A stretch of DNA of 64,000 nucleotides from the NCBI RefSeq assembly GCF_000143415.4, contig NW_003314298.1, positions 189,561 to 253,560 of the forward strand, written 5' to 3'. Positions 1-11,046 of the stretch are shown here, one piece after another. This stretch comes from Selaginella moellendorffii (Eukaryota; Streptophyta; Lycopodiopsida; Selaginellales; Selaginellaceae). The position numbers and the translations under genes were made by a program. How positions within the stretch are numbered: position 1 is the stretch's first letter; each line of letters begins with the position of its first letter. The notes below the pieces were generated by a model, which did not search any database, was not told the DNA's origin, and saw only the letters and a program-made list of their open reading frames with translations.

Positions 1-9
1 AAAATATTC

Positions 10-420
10 CTAAGACTACTTTTCGTACACCGTTTGGTTTGTATGAGTTCTTAGTGATGCCGTTTGGTTTGAACAATGCTTTAGTAACTTTCCAACAGAT
101 GATAGATGAGGTTATTTGTGATATGCCAAAGGTGATTGTTAATTTTATTGATGATGTCTTGATTCACTCGGAGGGGACATGGGAAGAGCACATTCATGAT
201 GTTTGTAAAGTGTTGGATCAGCTACGAGATGTTGGTTTAAAGTTGGAGCAGTCGAAGTGCGTATTTGGGTCCAAAGACATGACTTATCTTGGGTACTGTA
301 CTTCTCGTGAGGGTTTTGCAAGTTGATTTTGACAAACTTGTGGCTGTTCTAAAGTTCCTTACTCCGAAGTGTGTGAATGATGTGCAACGCTTCCTAGGCA
401 AGGTGCAGTATCTCGGTTGT
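10..420 (+). pseudogene. Reverse transcriptase fragment of element A
   Basis: The frame starting near base 10 encodes the middle and thumb of a gypsy reverse transcriptase. The catalytic segment FIDDVLIHSEG is present (bases about 155-175), preceded by the FGL.EFLVMPFGLNNA stretch typical of gypsy RT. The frame then shifts at about 300-320 into the connection region (PLRALLKL, FIWSPDCEWAFGDLK). The window edge removes the N-terminal half. It is closely related to the RT at 52986-54560 (-). The frameshift makes it non-functional. Confidence 0.9.
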
Positions 421-950
421 TTTGTGAATCATCTTTTTGATTGCAGTACACCATTGCGAGCATTGCTGAAGTTATCAATATCATCTTTTATCTGGTCTCC
501 GGATTGTGAGTGGGCGTTTGGGGATCTCAAAGAGTTGTTGACGACTCCTTCGGTTTTGGCATATCTTGACTACACTCGACCTTTTATTTTGTGCGTGGAT
601 GCTTCTAATATTGGTTTTGGAGGTGTGTTGATGCAAGAAAGCCTAAATGTGCTTGGTCAGCATCATCCCATTGCGTATATAAGCTGTACATTATAATCAG
701 CAGAGGTGAACCAGAGGAGTGTTTAAAATTAGTTTGGGGTTTCAAGAAACTTCATACATATTTACATAGTTCTTGGATGTTACTTGAAGGTGATCATGGT
801 GCTATTACTTCATTATTGAAGCGAAAGAATCTGGTTGGTCATACTACTTGGTGAGCTTTGAAGCTTTAGATATATGATTTTGATGTTGTTCATTGCTCTG
901 GAAGTTCTATGATTGATGTTGATGCTCTTTCTTGAGCTTCTCTTCCTTTT
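421..950 (+). pseudogene. RNase H region of element A
   Basis: The segment FILCVDASNIGFGGVLMQ matches the start of gypsy RNase H, where the first catalytic aspartate lies in the VDAS motif. The frame stops near base 696. The rest of the domain (HTYLHSSWMLLEGDHGAITSLLKRKN-like coding) continues to about 930 through stops. The ordering and residue matches to element C identify it. It cannot give a complete protein. Confidence 0.8.
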
Positions 951-1029
951 CCACTCTCTTTTCAGTTTCTGATGAGCTTGTTGTTCCAACATCTATGGAT
1001 TTTTTAGATGCAGGCTTTGGGATGGGTTT

Positions 1030-2260
1030 GAGAAATCTTGCATCACTTGCTGATGACTTTCCATTCTGACATTTACATTCTTAGTATCGCCTTAAAGATG
1101 GCCTTTTTTATTTTGTAGGGATGGATTCTGATGATCATTTACGGTTGGTGGTGCCTTTTATCTTTATTCTGCGGTTTCTCCATGCCTACCATGATTCTCC
1201 TGTTCTAGGTGGGCATATGGGACATCGTCATGTAACCGAGAAGCTACACAGATCTTTCTATTGGCCAAAGATGCAACGTGATATTATCCAGTATGTGCGT
1301 AACTATGTTTGGTGCCAAGTTTGTAATACCGCCCCCCGCCCCCCCCTGCCCCCTTTGTGCTGCGAAAGGACGGTTAAAAGTCAATAGCAGTTTCCCGTCT
1401 ATTTGTGTTAGTGGCGTTTGAATTTATGGGACCTTTTCCACAGTCGATTGCTGACAATGAGTATATTATTATTGCTTCTAACCACTTGATTCATTATATG
1501 AAAGTTGGTGCTCTTACTAGCGCCTCTGCAACTGCTGTTGGATACTTCCTCTTCAATTGAGTGGTGTTCCAACATTCTTCTCCAAAGTGGATTCTTTCGG
1601 AAAATGGTCCCGCATTTATGGTTGAGGCATTTCATGTTTTGACGTCTTAATTGGGGATATGCCACACTTTCATGAGTGCTTATCATCCATAATCAGACAA
1701 TCTAGTGGAACGGCTCGTTCGAATGTTCAAAGGGATGATCGTGAAATATATGAACTTTCAGCAGTTGGATTGGGATGGTTATTTTCTGTCTCTTCGGTAT
1801 GCATATATCACAGGGGTGCAAAGTTCTATTGATGCTTCACCATATAAACTCCTAAATGGTCATGATCCAATATTACCAATAGAGTTGGGTTTACCTTCGC
1901 AATTGCCACGAGCTGCCGATGTTAGGTTGTGGGATCATTTTTCCACTTGTCTGAGCAGAATCTGTTGAACACTTAGGCCGCGTATAAGTAAGACAACAAT
2001 GGCACTACAACTCCCATCATCGTCCACCTGCGGAGTACAAAGTGGATGACTTGGTGTTAGTCTATTTTCCCCATCTTATGCTACATGGTTTATCTAAGAG
2101 GCTCGTTGCTGAGTGGAAAGGAACGTATTGAGTGTTGCGGCAAGTTGGACCACAAGTTTATGAGGTTTGGCATGATGTCTAGCAAGCCAATCCTCTAGAG
2201 ATTGTGCATGTGTAGTGGTTGAAACGCTTCATACAAAGGGATTAAGAGCAGTTAATACCA
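1030..2260 (+). pseudogene. Integrase region of element A
   Basis: Bases 1121-1345 encode an integrase zinc-binding domain: H...H around GGHMGH and the pair WCQVC, an HHCC arrangement. The catalytic core follows in broken frames. Its second aspartate context (SENGPAFMVEAFHV, where SDNG is expected) and the VERLVRMFKG glutamate region (from about 1705) are visible. A GPY/F-like C-terminal module (WKGTY, VLRQVGPQVYEV) is visible at about 2050-2200. At least four stops interrupt it, so it is a relic. The element C integrase is the intact guide. Confidence 0.85.
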
Positions 2261-2336
2261 CTTACAAATCCGCCAATGCCTCCTCCTGACATTCCTCTAG
2301 ATCCCGGCCTATCTACAAGAGAACCCTGATGGTCTT

Positions 2337-2341
2337 CTATT
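2337..2341 (+). repeat. Target-site duplication CTATT, left copy
   Basis: The five bases CTATT precede the solo LTR, and the same five follow it at 3542-3546. The undisturbed element C has a single ATT-containing junction here. Confidence 0.7.
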
Positions 2342-3541
2342 TGTAAGGAACCAACTCCTTGAGGGTCATAGGCTAAAGGATCCCCGAAAGCATGACCGAA
2401 ATGACAAAGAGTTCATTGGATGGGATTGAGTCTGAGATCGAGTCCAAGACCGACTCTGAGACTGAGTTTGAGATAGAGTCCGGGATCAAGTCCAAGGCTG
2501 ACTCAGAGACTGAGTTTGAGATAGAGTCCGGGATCGAGTCCAAGGCTGACTCAGAGACTGAGTTCGAGACCGAGTTCGAGATAGAGTCTGAGATCCAGGA
2601 TCGGGTCCAAGACCGAGTCCGAGATCGAGTCCGAAGTCAAGTCTGAGATCAGGTCCGAGGTCGAGTCTGAGATCGAGTCCGAGATCAAGTCCGAAGTCGG
2701 GCCCGAGATCGAGTCCGAGATCGAGTCCGAGACTGAGTCCGAGTACTAATACAAGTCAAGGGGTGAAAGCCCAAAGTGTGTGTCTCCCGGGGGGGGGGGG
2801 TGTAGAGGGTTTCAAAAGTATAGTATGGTAGGGGATAGTGAGGTCCAGGAACCAATCTTGAAGGAACTCTCCAGTAGTGCTTCCAAACTGACTTGAGGTT
2901 GAGACTGGGGCTGAGGGGCCTTGGGTGGGAGTGAGCATGGACTCGGGTGGTGCCGGAGGGGTCACCCAAGGAAGTGCTCAAGAGCAACTCCCATTTTCGA
3001 AAGGGAAACTGATTGTAGTGCTCCTAGCTCATGTGGAGTGGTGCCCCACTTGAGTACCTTCCGGCTTATTGGTCCTCACCCTTCCTAGGGGCTTGGGCCT
3101 TCCCTTCGGGATGGAAGTGCGGGGGTAGAAGTACCCATACCGGGCCATTAGGCCACGGTGTTTTGCTTTGGTGTCCCAAAACAAGTGTTGCACCCAAGGC
3201 TTGGGATTTAGAGGGTCCTATGATCAAGTCTTGTTATACCAAGGGATGTTAGGAACCTAGACGCTTGGTGTGTTTGGCTGCTTATGCCTGTGGGGAGTGT
3301 AACCGAACCTTAAGTCTAGTCTAACCCGGGGAGCGAGATTGGGAGAGATTTATGAATTCGTGGATGGATGGCTAACACTCTATTACTCGTGTAGTGAGTA
3401 GCTAAAACCAAGTAGGACCAAGTAGAAGTTGGTGCACTAGGCAGGAACTTTGGTGAGGGAACTTAGCTAAAGTCAATGTGGTGTTGATCGGATAAACAAG
3501 GTAAGTTGGCAAAGTGAAAAGGAAAAATTTGTGGTTTTACA
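2342..3541 (+). mobile_element. Solo LTR (1.2 kb) of another retroelement inserted in element A
   Basis: The segment starts TGTAAGGAAC and ends GTTTTACA, so it has the TG...CA ends of an LTR. It is flanked on both sides by CTATT (2337-2341 and 3542-3546), a 5-bp target duplication. Removing it and one CTATT restores the junction seen in element C between the pol end and the polypurine tract. No coding domain is found inside. It contains a GAGTCC minisatellite and a run of 12 G at 2789-2800. The strand is arbitrary. Confidence 0.75.
2400..2755 (+). repeat. GAGTCCGAGATC-type minisatellite inside the solo LTR
   Basis: This is a degenerate tandem array of 6/12-bp units (GAGTCC, GAGATC, GACTGAG variants). 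The unit length is a multiple of three and the units rarely make stops, so long low-complexity frames appear by chance (a Glu/Ser/Asp-rich one at 2392-2646). I do not consider it coding. A related array lies at 61521-61980. Confidence 0.85.
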
Positions 3542-3550
3542 CTATTATTC

Positions 3551-3566
3551 TGAGAGGAGGGAATGA
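3551..3566 (+). other. Polypurine tract of element A
   Basis: The purine-rich stretch TGAGAGGAGGGAATGA lies immediately before the TGTGAG start of the 3' LTR. It is the expected plus-strand primer site. Element C has the same feature in the same place on the minus strand. Confidence 0.75.
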
Positions 3567-3796
3567 TGTGAGGGCCAACTATATGGCTACAATGCCGTAC
3601 ACTAGTATTATCGTAGTGGGATTTTGGTAACCATTGGATTGGTTTTAATCTGGACCACTCACTCCTATATATAAGCTAGGGTTTTTGGGCTAATTGATAT
3701 GCACATTCTTTGGATCTAACCTTTGTCACTTTAACAGATTTGTCAATAGGTATTAGGTCTTCCAGACCTTCCCTTTCCTTATTCCATGCACTCACA
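3567..3796 (+). repeat. 3' LTR of element A, with a small internal insertion
   Basis: Starts TGTGAGGGCC and ends GCACTCACA, like the 174-bp LTRs of elements B and C. It carries the same TATA region (CTATATATAAGCTAGGG, about 3663-3680). About 56 extra bases lie between about 3708 and 3765, giving 230 bp. The ends TGTGAG/CTCACA are themselves inverted repeats. Confidence 0.85.
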
Positions 3797-5235
3797 AAAT
3801 CAAAATTTAAAAAATTATAAATTCTAACTATTATGTTATAAAATATTTTTAGAACCAAGATAAACATATCTACCATAACTCAAAAAATTCTTAAGTCAAT
3901 GATATTTTTAAACTTAAATAAAAGTTTCCAGTAAAAAAGACTAATTTGTAAAAACAACAATATATATTTTTAAGATATTTTCTGTATAAACTCTATATAT
4001 ACTGTATTTTTATCTCTGTTATATACTATAGACAGTCTATACATATTTATAAAGTTATCACCAAAAACCAAGAAATATATTATCTTTAGTTCTAAATAAT
4101 ATGAAAATTCAAAATTTAAAGAAAGCAGAAGATTCAAATATAAAAAGCATATCCAAATATCTTGAGACAAAAACAAATAATTTGTTTAGCATTAAAAATG
4201 CATGATGACATACAACATTTGCAGGCTAGTTGATAGCATTCGCAAGAGCTATTAATAAACTTTGACGGAATCTCCAACCAAAGAAATGATTATTCGTTCC
4301 AAACCCTGATCTAAGCTCTCATTATCAAAACCAAGTGAAAACAAAGCCACTTCACTAAGTACCTGCTGGAAGCCCTCACAAGTATCATTTGGCTGGAAGT
4401 TGTGCTTGGCCTTTGAACAACAATATCGAGAAAATGGGGATATATATTGCAAAAACAAAAAACATAAAACAGATGAATTCTTAATTTATTCTTGGGGTAC
4501 CCAAACATGTTCCCGCCCACCCGCCCTTATTAAACAGCTGCCTCCAAATCGTTGCACTAGAAACAGGTTCTTCCAGTCCTTCATGCAAATCCACATACCA
4601 CCTCTGACTGACCACCATACCATATACGCACGTCAAAATCGAAGAAGACTTGAAGAAGTAACCTACCAACAGATGGCTGAAGTTCACCTGTTTTCCTCCT
4701 CCAATGATAGTAACAAGCAGATTGCAATAACGAAGTGAAAACCATGTAAGTACCTGTTCACCAAAAGAAACACGAGCTCGAAATCCCAGGCTGTCTGCTA
4801 CAGGTTGAAATCAGAAACAGTCCAATTCGCTGAGCCAATCAGAAGATAACACTGAGCCCGTGAAGACATGTTCTCGCTGCAGGTGCCACCCAAACAAACT
4901 TGATAGCAGCAGCTGCATCCAACAGCAGAAGCGTACAAAAATGGTCACATATGCAAGACACAGATCTTCAGAAACCAAAACATGTCGAAATTTTCGTAAA
5001 CATTGCTCGACCCAGAAGATATCCAGGATCACGTCGATGCACACTCGCAAAGAAAATCCAACCACTCGCAACATGCGGTCGCCGAATTGAAGCAAATGAA
5101 GAACCTCCCGAAAGCCGTGTGAGTATGAAGCCTGATGTCTGTAGAGACCTCACAGCAGCATATCCTCAAGAATAAGGTCGCAAAAAGCACATAAACCATA
5201 AAAGGCTCCCCTGCTGCAGATGCCGCCTAAAAAAA
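3797..5235 (-). repeat. Repeat X, copy 1 (inverted)
   Basis: About 1.4 kb that reappears in plus orientation at 19925-21512 and 49440-50820. Read on the minus strand it contains short open stretches, for example a hydrophobic, Cys-rich frame with DIFWVEQ, LCLAYVTIFVRFC and LLLSSLFGWHLQ, plus several candidate splice acceptors. I do not recognise a domain. The AT-rich end (3797-4200) is where the family G elements abut it. It could be a long LTR or a decayed gene of an unidentified element. Confidence 0.7.
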
Positions 5236-5254
5236 GAGGGTAATTGCGGCAAGC

Positions 5255-5339
5255 ACACGAAGGCTAGGCTTTTATACAAAGAGGAAATATTCCAGGAATC
5301 AGATATTCCTATAGCTCTAAGCTACACTCCACATCCCAA
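5255..5339 (-). repeat. 3' LTR fragment of element E
   Basis: Read on the minus strand it begins TGTTGGGATGTGGAG and continues through the GGAATAT..ATTCCTGGAATATT stretch and TATAAAAG box, like the LTR at 35673-35860. It diverges after about 80 bases and runs into repeat X. Confidence 0.75.
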
Positions 5340-5612
5340 CAGGTGACCACAGGGGATCGAGTAGACTCCGGCATGAAGAGGATCCACAATGAAGTGCTGC
5401 ATGGCTGTCGGTGTTGCAAGAAAAGTGAAAGAGAAATAGAAAAGAGGAGGAGAAACGTTTGAGGCCAGAGGGAAAAACTTAGTGGGAAACTCTATAATCA
5501 AACTTGACCCTTGTAGAGCAAGAGAAAGAAAATGGGGAAGAAAAAGAAAGAGGAAAACAAAGTGTAAAAGTGATTGTAAAAGGGTAAAAGAAAGAAAGAA
5601 GTAGTGGAAAAA
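5340..5612 (-). other. Pre-LTR 3' region of element E, inverted
   Basis: It is the reverse complement of about 35412-35672 in element D, including the pyrimidine-rich stretch. No coding signal is seen. The polarity switches abruptly at about 5612. Confidence 0.7.
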
Positions 5613-6627
5613 GACTTGGAGGTTTGCGCATGGGACGATTGTTTTTCAACAAACAATTCTACTGCCAGATATCCCAAGGAGTTCTTCTTCGATGTGTTGC
5701 AGAGCATGAGATCCCGGCACTTCACTCCTGTACCAGACACTTCTCAGGGTGAATCACAGCACAGCTCCTCCTGTGACATGGTTACAATTGGCCACAACTT
5801 CATCAAGACACTCTCAAGTATGCACGTTCATATGACAAGTGCCAAAGGTTCAATCCACAAAACCACATCGCACGTCTTCCAGTCCAGCTGGTGACATCTT
5901 CTGGGGACTTGATCATATTGGTCCCATCTCACCACCAAGCCCCCAAGGACATTGCTACTTGCTCATTGTAATAGATTACTTCACAAAGTGGGTTGAGGTT
6001 GTTCCCTTGTCACATGCAGATCAGGCTTCCACAACAAAGTTCCTGTACAAACACATCATTTGCCATTTTGTAGTACCTGCCATTCTAGTTTCTGATCGCA
6101 ACAGTGCCTTCCTTGGCCGAGTTGTTGCACACCTCTTCGGGCAGCTCCACATCCAGCACGTTTGCAGCATTAGCTACTACCCACAAAGCAATGGCCAAGC
6201 TGAGTCTAGCAACAAAATCCTCAAGGCAGTTCTTTCGAAGCTCGTCAAGGATCATCCACACTGGTGGCATGAATATTTGATCATTGCACTCTGGGCTTTC
6301 AGGACATCTTTCAAGACATCCATCTCAGCAACTCCTTTCTCCTTGGTCTATGGCACTGAGGCAATACTCCCAGTGGAGTTCCAGGTACCATCTCTTGCAT
6401 TGTCATTGTGCCATGCTGCAGATTTCCAGCTCTCCGATGACATAAAACTTCATGCTCATGACATAGACATTCTTGCTCTTGATGAGCAACGTAGGGTCTC
6501 AGCTGAGCAACTTCTTGCTGCAAAGAACAAGCTAAAAGTGGCCATCAATGCCAAAGTTCCAGGAGCCGCCCTCTATTTTCCTGAACAGCTCAAGGACTTC
6601 ACTCCCTCTTCCAAGTTTTCTCTATAG
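5612..6627 (+). pseudogene. Integrase of element E (core domain open)
   Basis: From about 5839 the frame is open for 262 codons and encodes a gypsy integrase core. The first catalytic Asp lies in VIDYFTKWVEVVPL, the second in VSDRNSAFLGR, and the Glu in YYPQSNGQAESSNK (DD35E spacing). A conserved WAFRTS and TPFSLVYGTEAILPVE tail follows. The TPFSLVYG-EA-PVE tail and the position after RNase H are typical of the plant Tat/Athila branch. The upstream zinc-finger part (5612-5838) is frame-broken. It is nearly identical to 33603-34391. The missing RT means the element cannot move on its own. Confidence 0.85.
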
Positions 6628-7602
6628 TGGCTTGGCCCCTATTTCATCCAGCACCAAGTGGAGGGAGGTTCCTACATACTTGCAAATGAGACTGGCTGTG
6701 AGCTTCTGCATGCTTGCAATCATCACCACCTCAAACTGTTTATTCAGTGACATCTTTCCTCTTTCTCTCTTTTTCCTCATTTCTCTTCACTTTGGTTTAC
6801 CTTTTTCTTTTATTTTTCCTTTTGTCAGGCTCTAATGCCTTGGGCTTTGAGTTCCAGTTTGGATCAACTCCAATTGTGATGAGCTCTTTCAAATTCTCGG
6901 TTAGTTCTCAACCTTTTCGGGGTTCAAAATCTTCACTTCATACCACCATCTATCACTGTTAACATCATCAAGTCACAACCCCAAATCACATACCATTCTC
7001 CCCGCACACTATTGCCCATTACTTGCTATAGATACCCATATTGGGATCTTAGCAATTTCATCCACTTTTTCTCCATATTTTTCAATATGCATTTCTATTA
7101 CTTCACTATGGCTATAAATACCTCTCTATAGCAGCAAAGATCATCCAAATTAGATGTGTTATTTACAAGTTATAACTGAGACTTTACACCATTGTGACAT
7201 AACATCACTTTTGGAGCGGTTTTTCTTTGAGCCAGCACCATCCAGCACATGGAGAGCGTCTAGGCCACTTTCTTGAGCAAGCTGCCAGCTACCAACACTT
7301 TTTTCCAGCTCTAGGCCATCTGTGGACAAATACCATTACCAACAAAGCAATGTTTTCACCACTTGAGCTGTTGATAGTAGCTGCAACTTTCAGTTTCAGA
7401 CCGTCACTAACATCATACATCTCTCCACCACCACGGCCATCCATTCCCATTCTCTTGGCCACTACCATTCCCTTGCGTTTTCACAAACTTTTCTCAGTTC
7501 CACACTTACCACCAATGGACAATGCATTCTTCACCGTTGTTCATACCCAAAACCTTTGAGGACAACCCAAGAGCTTGTTTGAGGAACTTCATCAGCTTTG
7601 GC
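6628..7602 (+). other. 3' region of element E downstream of the integrase
   Basis: It matches 34392-35360 of element D. Short open frames such as 7227-7559 also occur in D, but both copies are near-identical, so this does not show selection. They lack any recognised domain. I treat it as non-coding. Confidence 0.6.
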
Positions 7603-7755
7603 AAGTTTTTGTCCAGTGACAACACTCGCTCTTGTTTGCACTAATTCATTGTCCACCACAGTTAGGGCAACCTTTCAACATCTATGTCACAGTCAGAGTT
7701 GACACTTTTGGAGTTTGTCTATGTCAATGTTCTGGACCTGACCAGCCAAGCCACA
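7603..7755 (+). pseudogene. RNase H fragment of element E
   Basis: It matches 32836-32980 of element D (the FVQLQHSL and QPFNIYVTVGADTSAV region), joined directly to the 3' region before it and to inverted gag-pol DNA after it. It is only about 50 codons long. Confidence 0.7.
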
Positions 7756-8354
7756 AATAAAGAGGCTGGGCTGTCTTTGCTTGCAGTCACTGCTCTCCCA
7801 TCAAAGGTGGTGGACACTGTGGGGTATGTTTCTGTTGCTGCTATATTGTGGGAGGTCTTCCACATAAGGGGCATGATCAATGAGAAGAGATGTTGGTGGA
7901 AAAGCCTCAACCTGAAATATTGACAATTCCTCAATTTGGAAATCGAGCTCATTTGGTTGTGTGCCCACAGCAAAGAGCAGCCAAGCCTCTGTGGTGATGG
8001 TGTTGCACTGGAATATATCATACTTGGGCTGTGACAATCAACTCTGGGAAGACAACAGTCAGTGCATGAGGAAACCGTGCTATAGAAGGATGAGAGGAGA
8101 TCGTCTATCACTGATGTGGAGTGTCAACCTTTCACTAGAGCTGATGTTCCTTGGGATGGTCATGAGCATTGTAAAGAGAAGAAGTGGTGTGACCATTGCT
8201 GATATCCATCTTGCCAAGTGGCCAGTTCGTGATACATTGAACCTGATCATGCCAAAATTGCCCAAGGATCAAAGAGTCCTTCAAAGGTAGAGTTGAGCTG
8301 CTGGTAGTCCACAACCACAAAGTCCAAAAGAGATTTTACCCTTTTGACGTAGAC
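7756..8354 (-). pseudogene. Pol linker region of element E
   Basis: Minus-strand match to 31165-31770 of element D, between protease and reverse transcriptase. Open stretches exist (7801-8037, 7719-8111), but no domain is recognisable and several stops interrupt it. Confidence 0.6.
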
Positions 8355-8639
8355 TCAAATGCCACGACAAATTCCAATAGGAACAACAATGTGGTTTGCA
8401 AATGCATTCAAAATCAAAGCCATGCTCCTAGTGATCTGGAGACCTGCCTTGGTAACTGCATCCAAGGAGATCACATTACACCCCAAGCCAGAGTTGACTG
8501 CATTGATGATGGGTGAACCATTGTCAAAGTCTACTGGTGCAAAAAACACACCTAGATCGGATGAAGGAGCAGTGTTGATGATGTGGACATCTTGTGGGAG
8601 AGATGCCATGACTCCAATTGACCTTGCAAAGTCCTCCAA
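8355..8639 (-). pseudogene. Retroviral-type protease region of element E
   Basis: This 94-codon frame resembles the aspartic protease of Tat-like gypsy elements: VDFDNGSPIINAVNSGLGCNVISLD followed by a hydrophobic tail. The active-site DSG/DTG is replaced by NSG, as in element D. Most likely both copies descend from an already inactive element, or the active site was lost before the duplication. Confidence 0.65.
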
Positions 8640-8642
8640 ATG

Positions 8643-9910
8643 CTATCCAAATCCCTGAACCGTGCACATAAGTTCACGCAGTGAAAGGGTGATAGACATC
8701 TCCATCAATTGTTGAAGCATACTTTTAGGGACGTGGGAAACACTAGAGAAAGGTGGAGGAGCCCCAGGTAGAAGGGATGTGAAGGGGAGCTTGCATGCCA
8801 CCTTGGGAACTGTGTCAGTGATCGTCAAGGGAGCTGGATCGGCATCTATCTCCTCTTGAGCAGCTGCCTTCTTCTTTGTGCTCTCATGGCTGCTGTCTGT
8901 GAGAACTCCTCCCCAACAATCCTGGTCCCATTGAAGCTTTCCCTTTGCTAGAAGAAGAAGATGGTATGTCCTTGATTGCTCGTTACTCAAGTTGTTGTTG
9001 GTAGCGATCCTTCTATTGGATAATAGTATTATCTGCAAATGGTTGCTCTTGGACATGTTGAGAACATGGTGGCCGCTACTCCAGATGAAGCTTCCAGCAC
9101 CTCTCAATTCTATGTGTCGTGACATCACAATGCAAGTAGTACCAAGAGCGTGGAGCATGTCGTGGCCTTTCAACTTGCTGTAAGTGACAAGCATGGAGTT
9201 CTTCAAGCATCTTCTCTTGCATTTTCTGCTGCTGCTGGATGATATCTTTGTACCCGAGAGTTCCGCCAATGCCTTCTCAATCACTGCAGGGACCTTGTCA
9301 CCTGCAACAGCAGTAGCAAGCAGGAGAGTTGGGCAAGAGATGGCTGCACATGAGGTCTCCACCAAAGGAGGGAGAAAAACCTCTTCAGCCCTAGAAATGC
9401 CAAGTTCTTGGAGAAGATCACACTCCAAAGTCTCTGCAGCAGTAAAAGCCTCTTGACACGTATGAAATTGCCGCTTGAGCATCTTGCATTGGAGGTTTCC
9501 TTTGAGTCTAGAGATGAATGCCATGATTCCATGGGGCTCATTAGTGATCACCCACCTTTCCACACACTCCTTCCAGTATGCATGAAAGGGCATCATATAC
9601 TCCAGCACTGACTCGCAAGCTCCTTGCTGGAACACAAACAAGTCCATCAACAAATGATTCACTAGCTGTTGCTGATCAAGTGAGATCTGAAGGAGTCCTT
9701 AAATGTGGTATAGTCTACCATATTGGGCTCTAAGAGACTCTCAGCCCATGCTACTTCTTGGCCAGTAAGTGATTGAGAGAAGTCACAAAGCTTGTGATCA
9801 TCATCACGAATGCCATTCAACATGCAATACTGTTCAAAGTGAAGAATATAAGTCTTGGCCAAGATGTCTCCATTGCCTGAGAAGTAAGGCAAGTTCATTC
9901 CCCCTATCAA
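8643..9910 (-). pseudogene. Gag region of element E
   Basis: Two overlapping frames (9662-9910 and 8643-9662) cover a gag-like capsid region: YFSGNGDILAKTYILHFEQY, then LTGQEVAWAESLL and FKDSFRSHL, then a Q-rich and basic C-terminal part. The pattern of an aromatic-rich start followed by W-E and F-F helices is that of the retrotransposon gag family. A frame break occurs at 9662. No zinc knuckle is visible. The matching D copy is at 29581-30872. Confidence 0.7.
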
Positions 9911-10902
9911 TTTGAGGGGGAACTACCATAGGTAGCGGATGCCCAAACTCACTATTTGTTGAAAACTCACAATCCTCCTCTTCAAAGACTGCTCCCAAGT
10001 CCAAAGATCTCATAGCCAAAATAAATGGCTGTAAAAGTTAGATAGAAGTTTAAGAAAACTATGAGCTACCACTCACTATACAAGCTTGTGGAAGTAAAAC
10101 ATGGATATCTTACACTCTAAGTCACCAAAACTATTGAGGAGGGGCATGTTTGAAAGTTCTAGGAACTAGTTATATAGCCATGGTGAGAAAAATCCACTCC
10201 AACTGCTCAGAATGATATAAGACCACCATGAATCTCTACTTGTACTCAAAATAAATGATCACTGGTAAACAATTGCTCCAAAGTCCTGAAATCTTCATTA
10301 AATGGTGATAAATCCCAAAAGAACAAGATCCTTAGAGTTGGAGTTATGTACTGCACAAGGAAAGAGATAGTGGCATGCATAATTCTTGGTGAATTCCTAT
10401 GCAAGAGAGTACTCTTATGAAAGTTGGGAGGCCAAGAAAAACAACTTGCAAAAGAAATCATAAAGAATGCTCAAGAAATCATGCTCTTAGAGCCCAAGAA
10501 CACAATTGTGAAGAAATAAGGAGAAAGAAACACAGAAAAAGTGAAAAATCTCTTGACTCCTGCCATGCTACTTATCAAGAAAGCACTCATTGAAATCCTT
10601 GCATGTCACTCAATTCTCCACCAAACCCAATGTTTTTCAGCTTATTGAAAAAAAGAAGAGAAGGTGCTCCAACCCAAACCATCTATAAACAAAATGAGTA
10701 CTTTTGTCAAAAGAAATCTCTCCAAAACTGAGTAGGATTAAGGAAAGAAAGAAAACTATAAAAGAAAATGTGAAAGCTGTGAGTTTGCTACCCAAATTCA
10801 TGTGAGTTCCTAAGAGTACTAGAGCCATTGGAGCTCAAAATCTCACTTTAACACTCTATAAATCTTTCTAAACTTCTCGAAAAAGCTAGACTAGTCCATG
10901 AC
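9911..10902 (-). other. Leader of element E between 5' LTR and gag
   Basis: It matches 28720-29700 of element D. A short open frame (9834-10019, encoding RSLDLGAVFEEEDCEF) leads into gag. The remaining frames, such as 10246-10461, have no recognisable domain. The primer-binding region next to the LTR is partly deleted here. Confidence 0.6.
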
Positions 10903-11046
10903 AGATGAGGGCTATCTTCCAACGTCTCTCAACTATGTCTTCTAAAACCCTACTAAAAACCTAGCCCATGCTTACTCTTGTGGGCTTTTTATACAAGGGA
11001 ATATTCCAGGAATCAGAATATTCCTAGCGCTCTCTACATCCCAACA
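10903..11046 (-). repeat. 5' LTR of element E
   Basis: Read on the minus strand it starts TGTTGGGATGTAGAGAGC, contains a TATAAAAAG box and the CTAGGTTTTTAGTAGGGTTT stretch, and ends near CCCTCATCTG. The outer flank GTAAGAAAGC is the reverse complement of the flank of element D at 28565. The insertion and its surroundings were therefore duplicated together. Confidence 0.75.

Larger units (their letters stand above)
1..3796 (+). mobile_element. Ty3/gypsy element A (family G), 5'-truncated by the window edge, decayed
   Basis: The window opens inside the reverse transcriptase of a Ty3/gypsy element. Its order RT, RNase H, integrase, polypurine tract, 3' LTR is the same as in the complete element at 51274-56283. 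The pol frame is broken by several stops and frameshifts, and a 1.2-kb solo LTR sits between the integrase end and the polypurine tract. Gag, protease and the 5' LTR lie outside the window. It is a dead element. Confidence 0.9.
5255..11046. mobile_element. Element E: scrambled Tat-like Ty3/gypsy element
   Basis: All parts match the collinear element D (28566-35860), but their order and strand are rearranged. 5255-5612 is minus (LTR start and pre-LTR region). 5612-7602 is plus (integrase and 3' region). 7603-7755 is plus (a piece of RNase H). 7756-11046 is minus (pol linker, protease, gag, leader, LTR). The reverse transcriptase is missing. At least three breakpoints with inversion are needed to derive it from D. 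An assembly error must also be considered. Confidence 0.8.

Noticed and set aside
2392-2646. Glu/Ser-rich frame as a possible acidic protein
   Set aside because: It lies inside a tandem repeat within a solo LTR and has no flanking gene signals.
6085-6523. Minus-strand frames opposite the element E integrase
   Set aside because: They are antisense shadows of the integrase and have the same antisense partners in element D.
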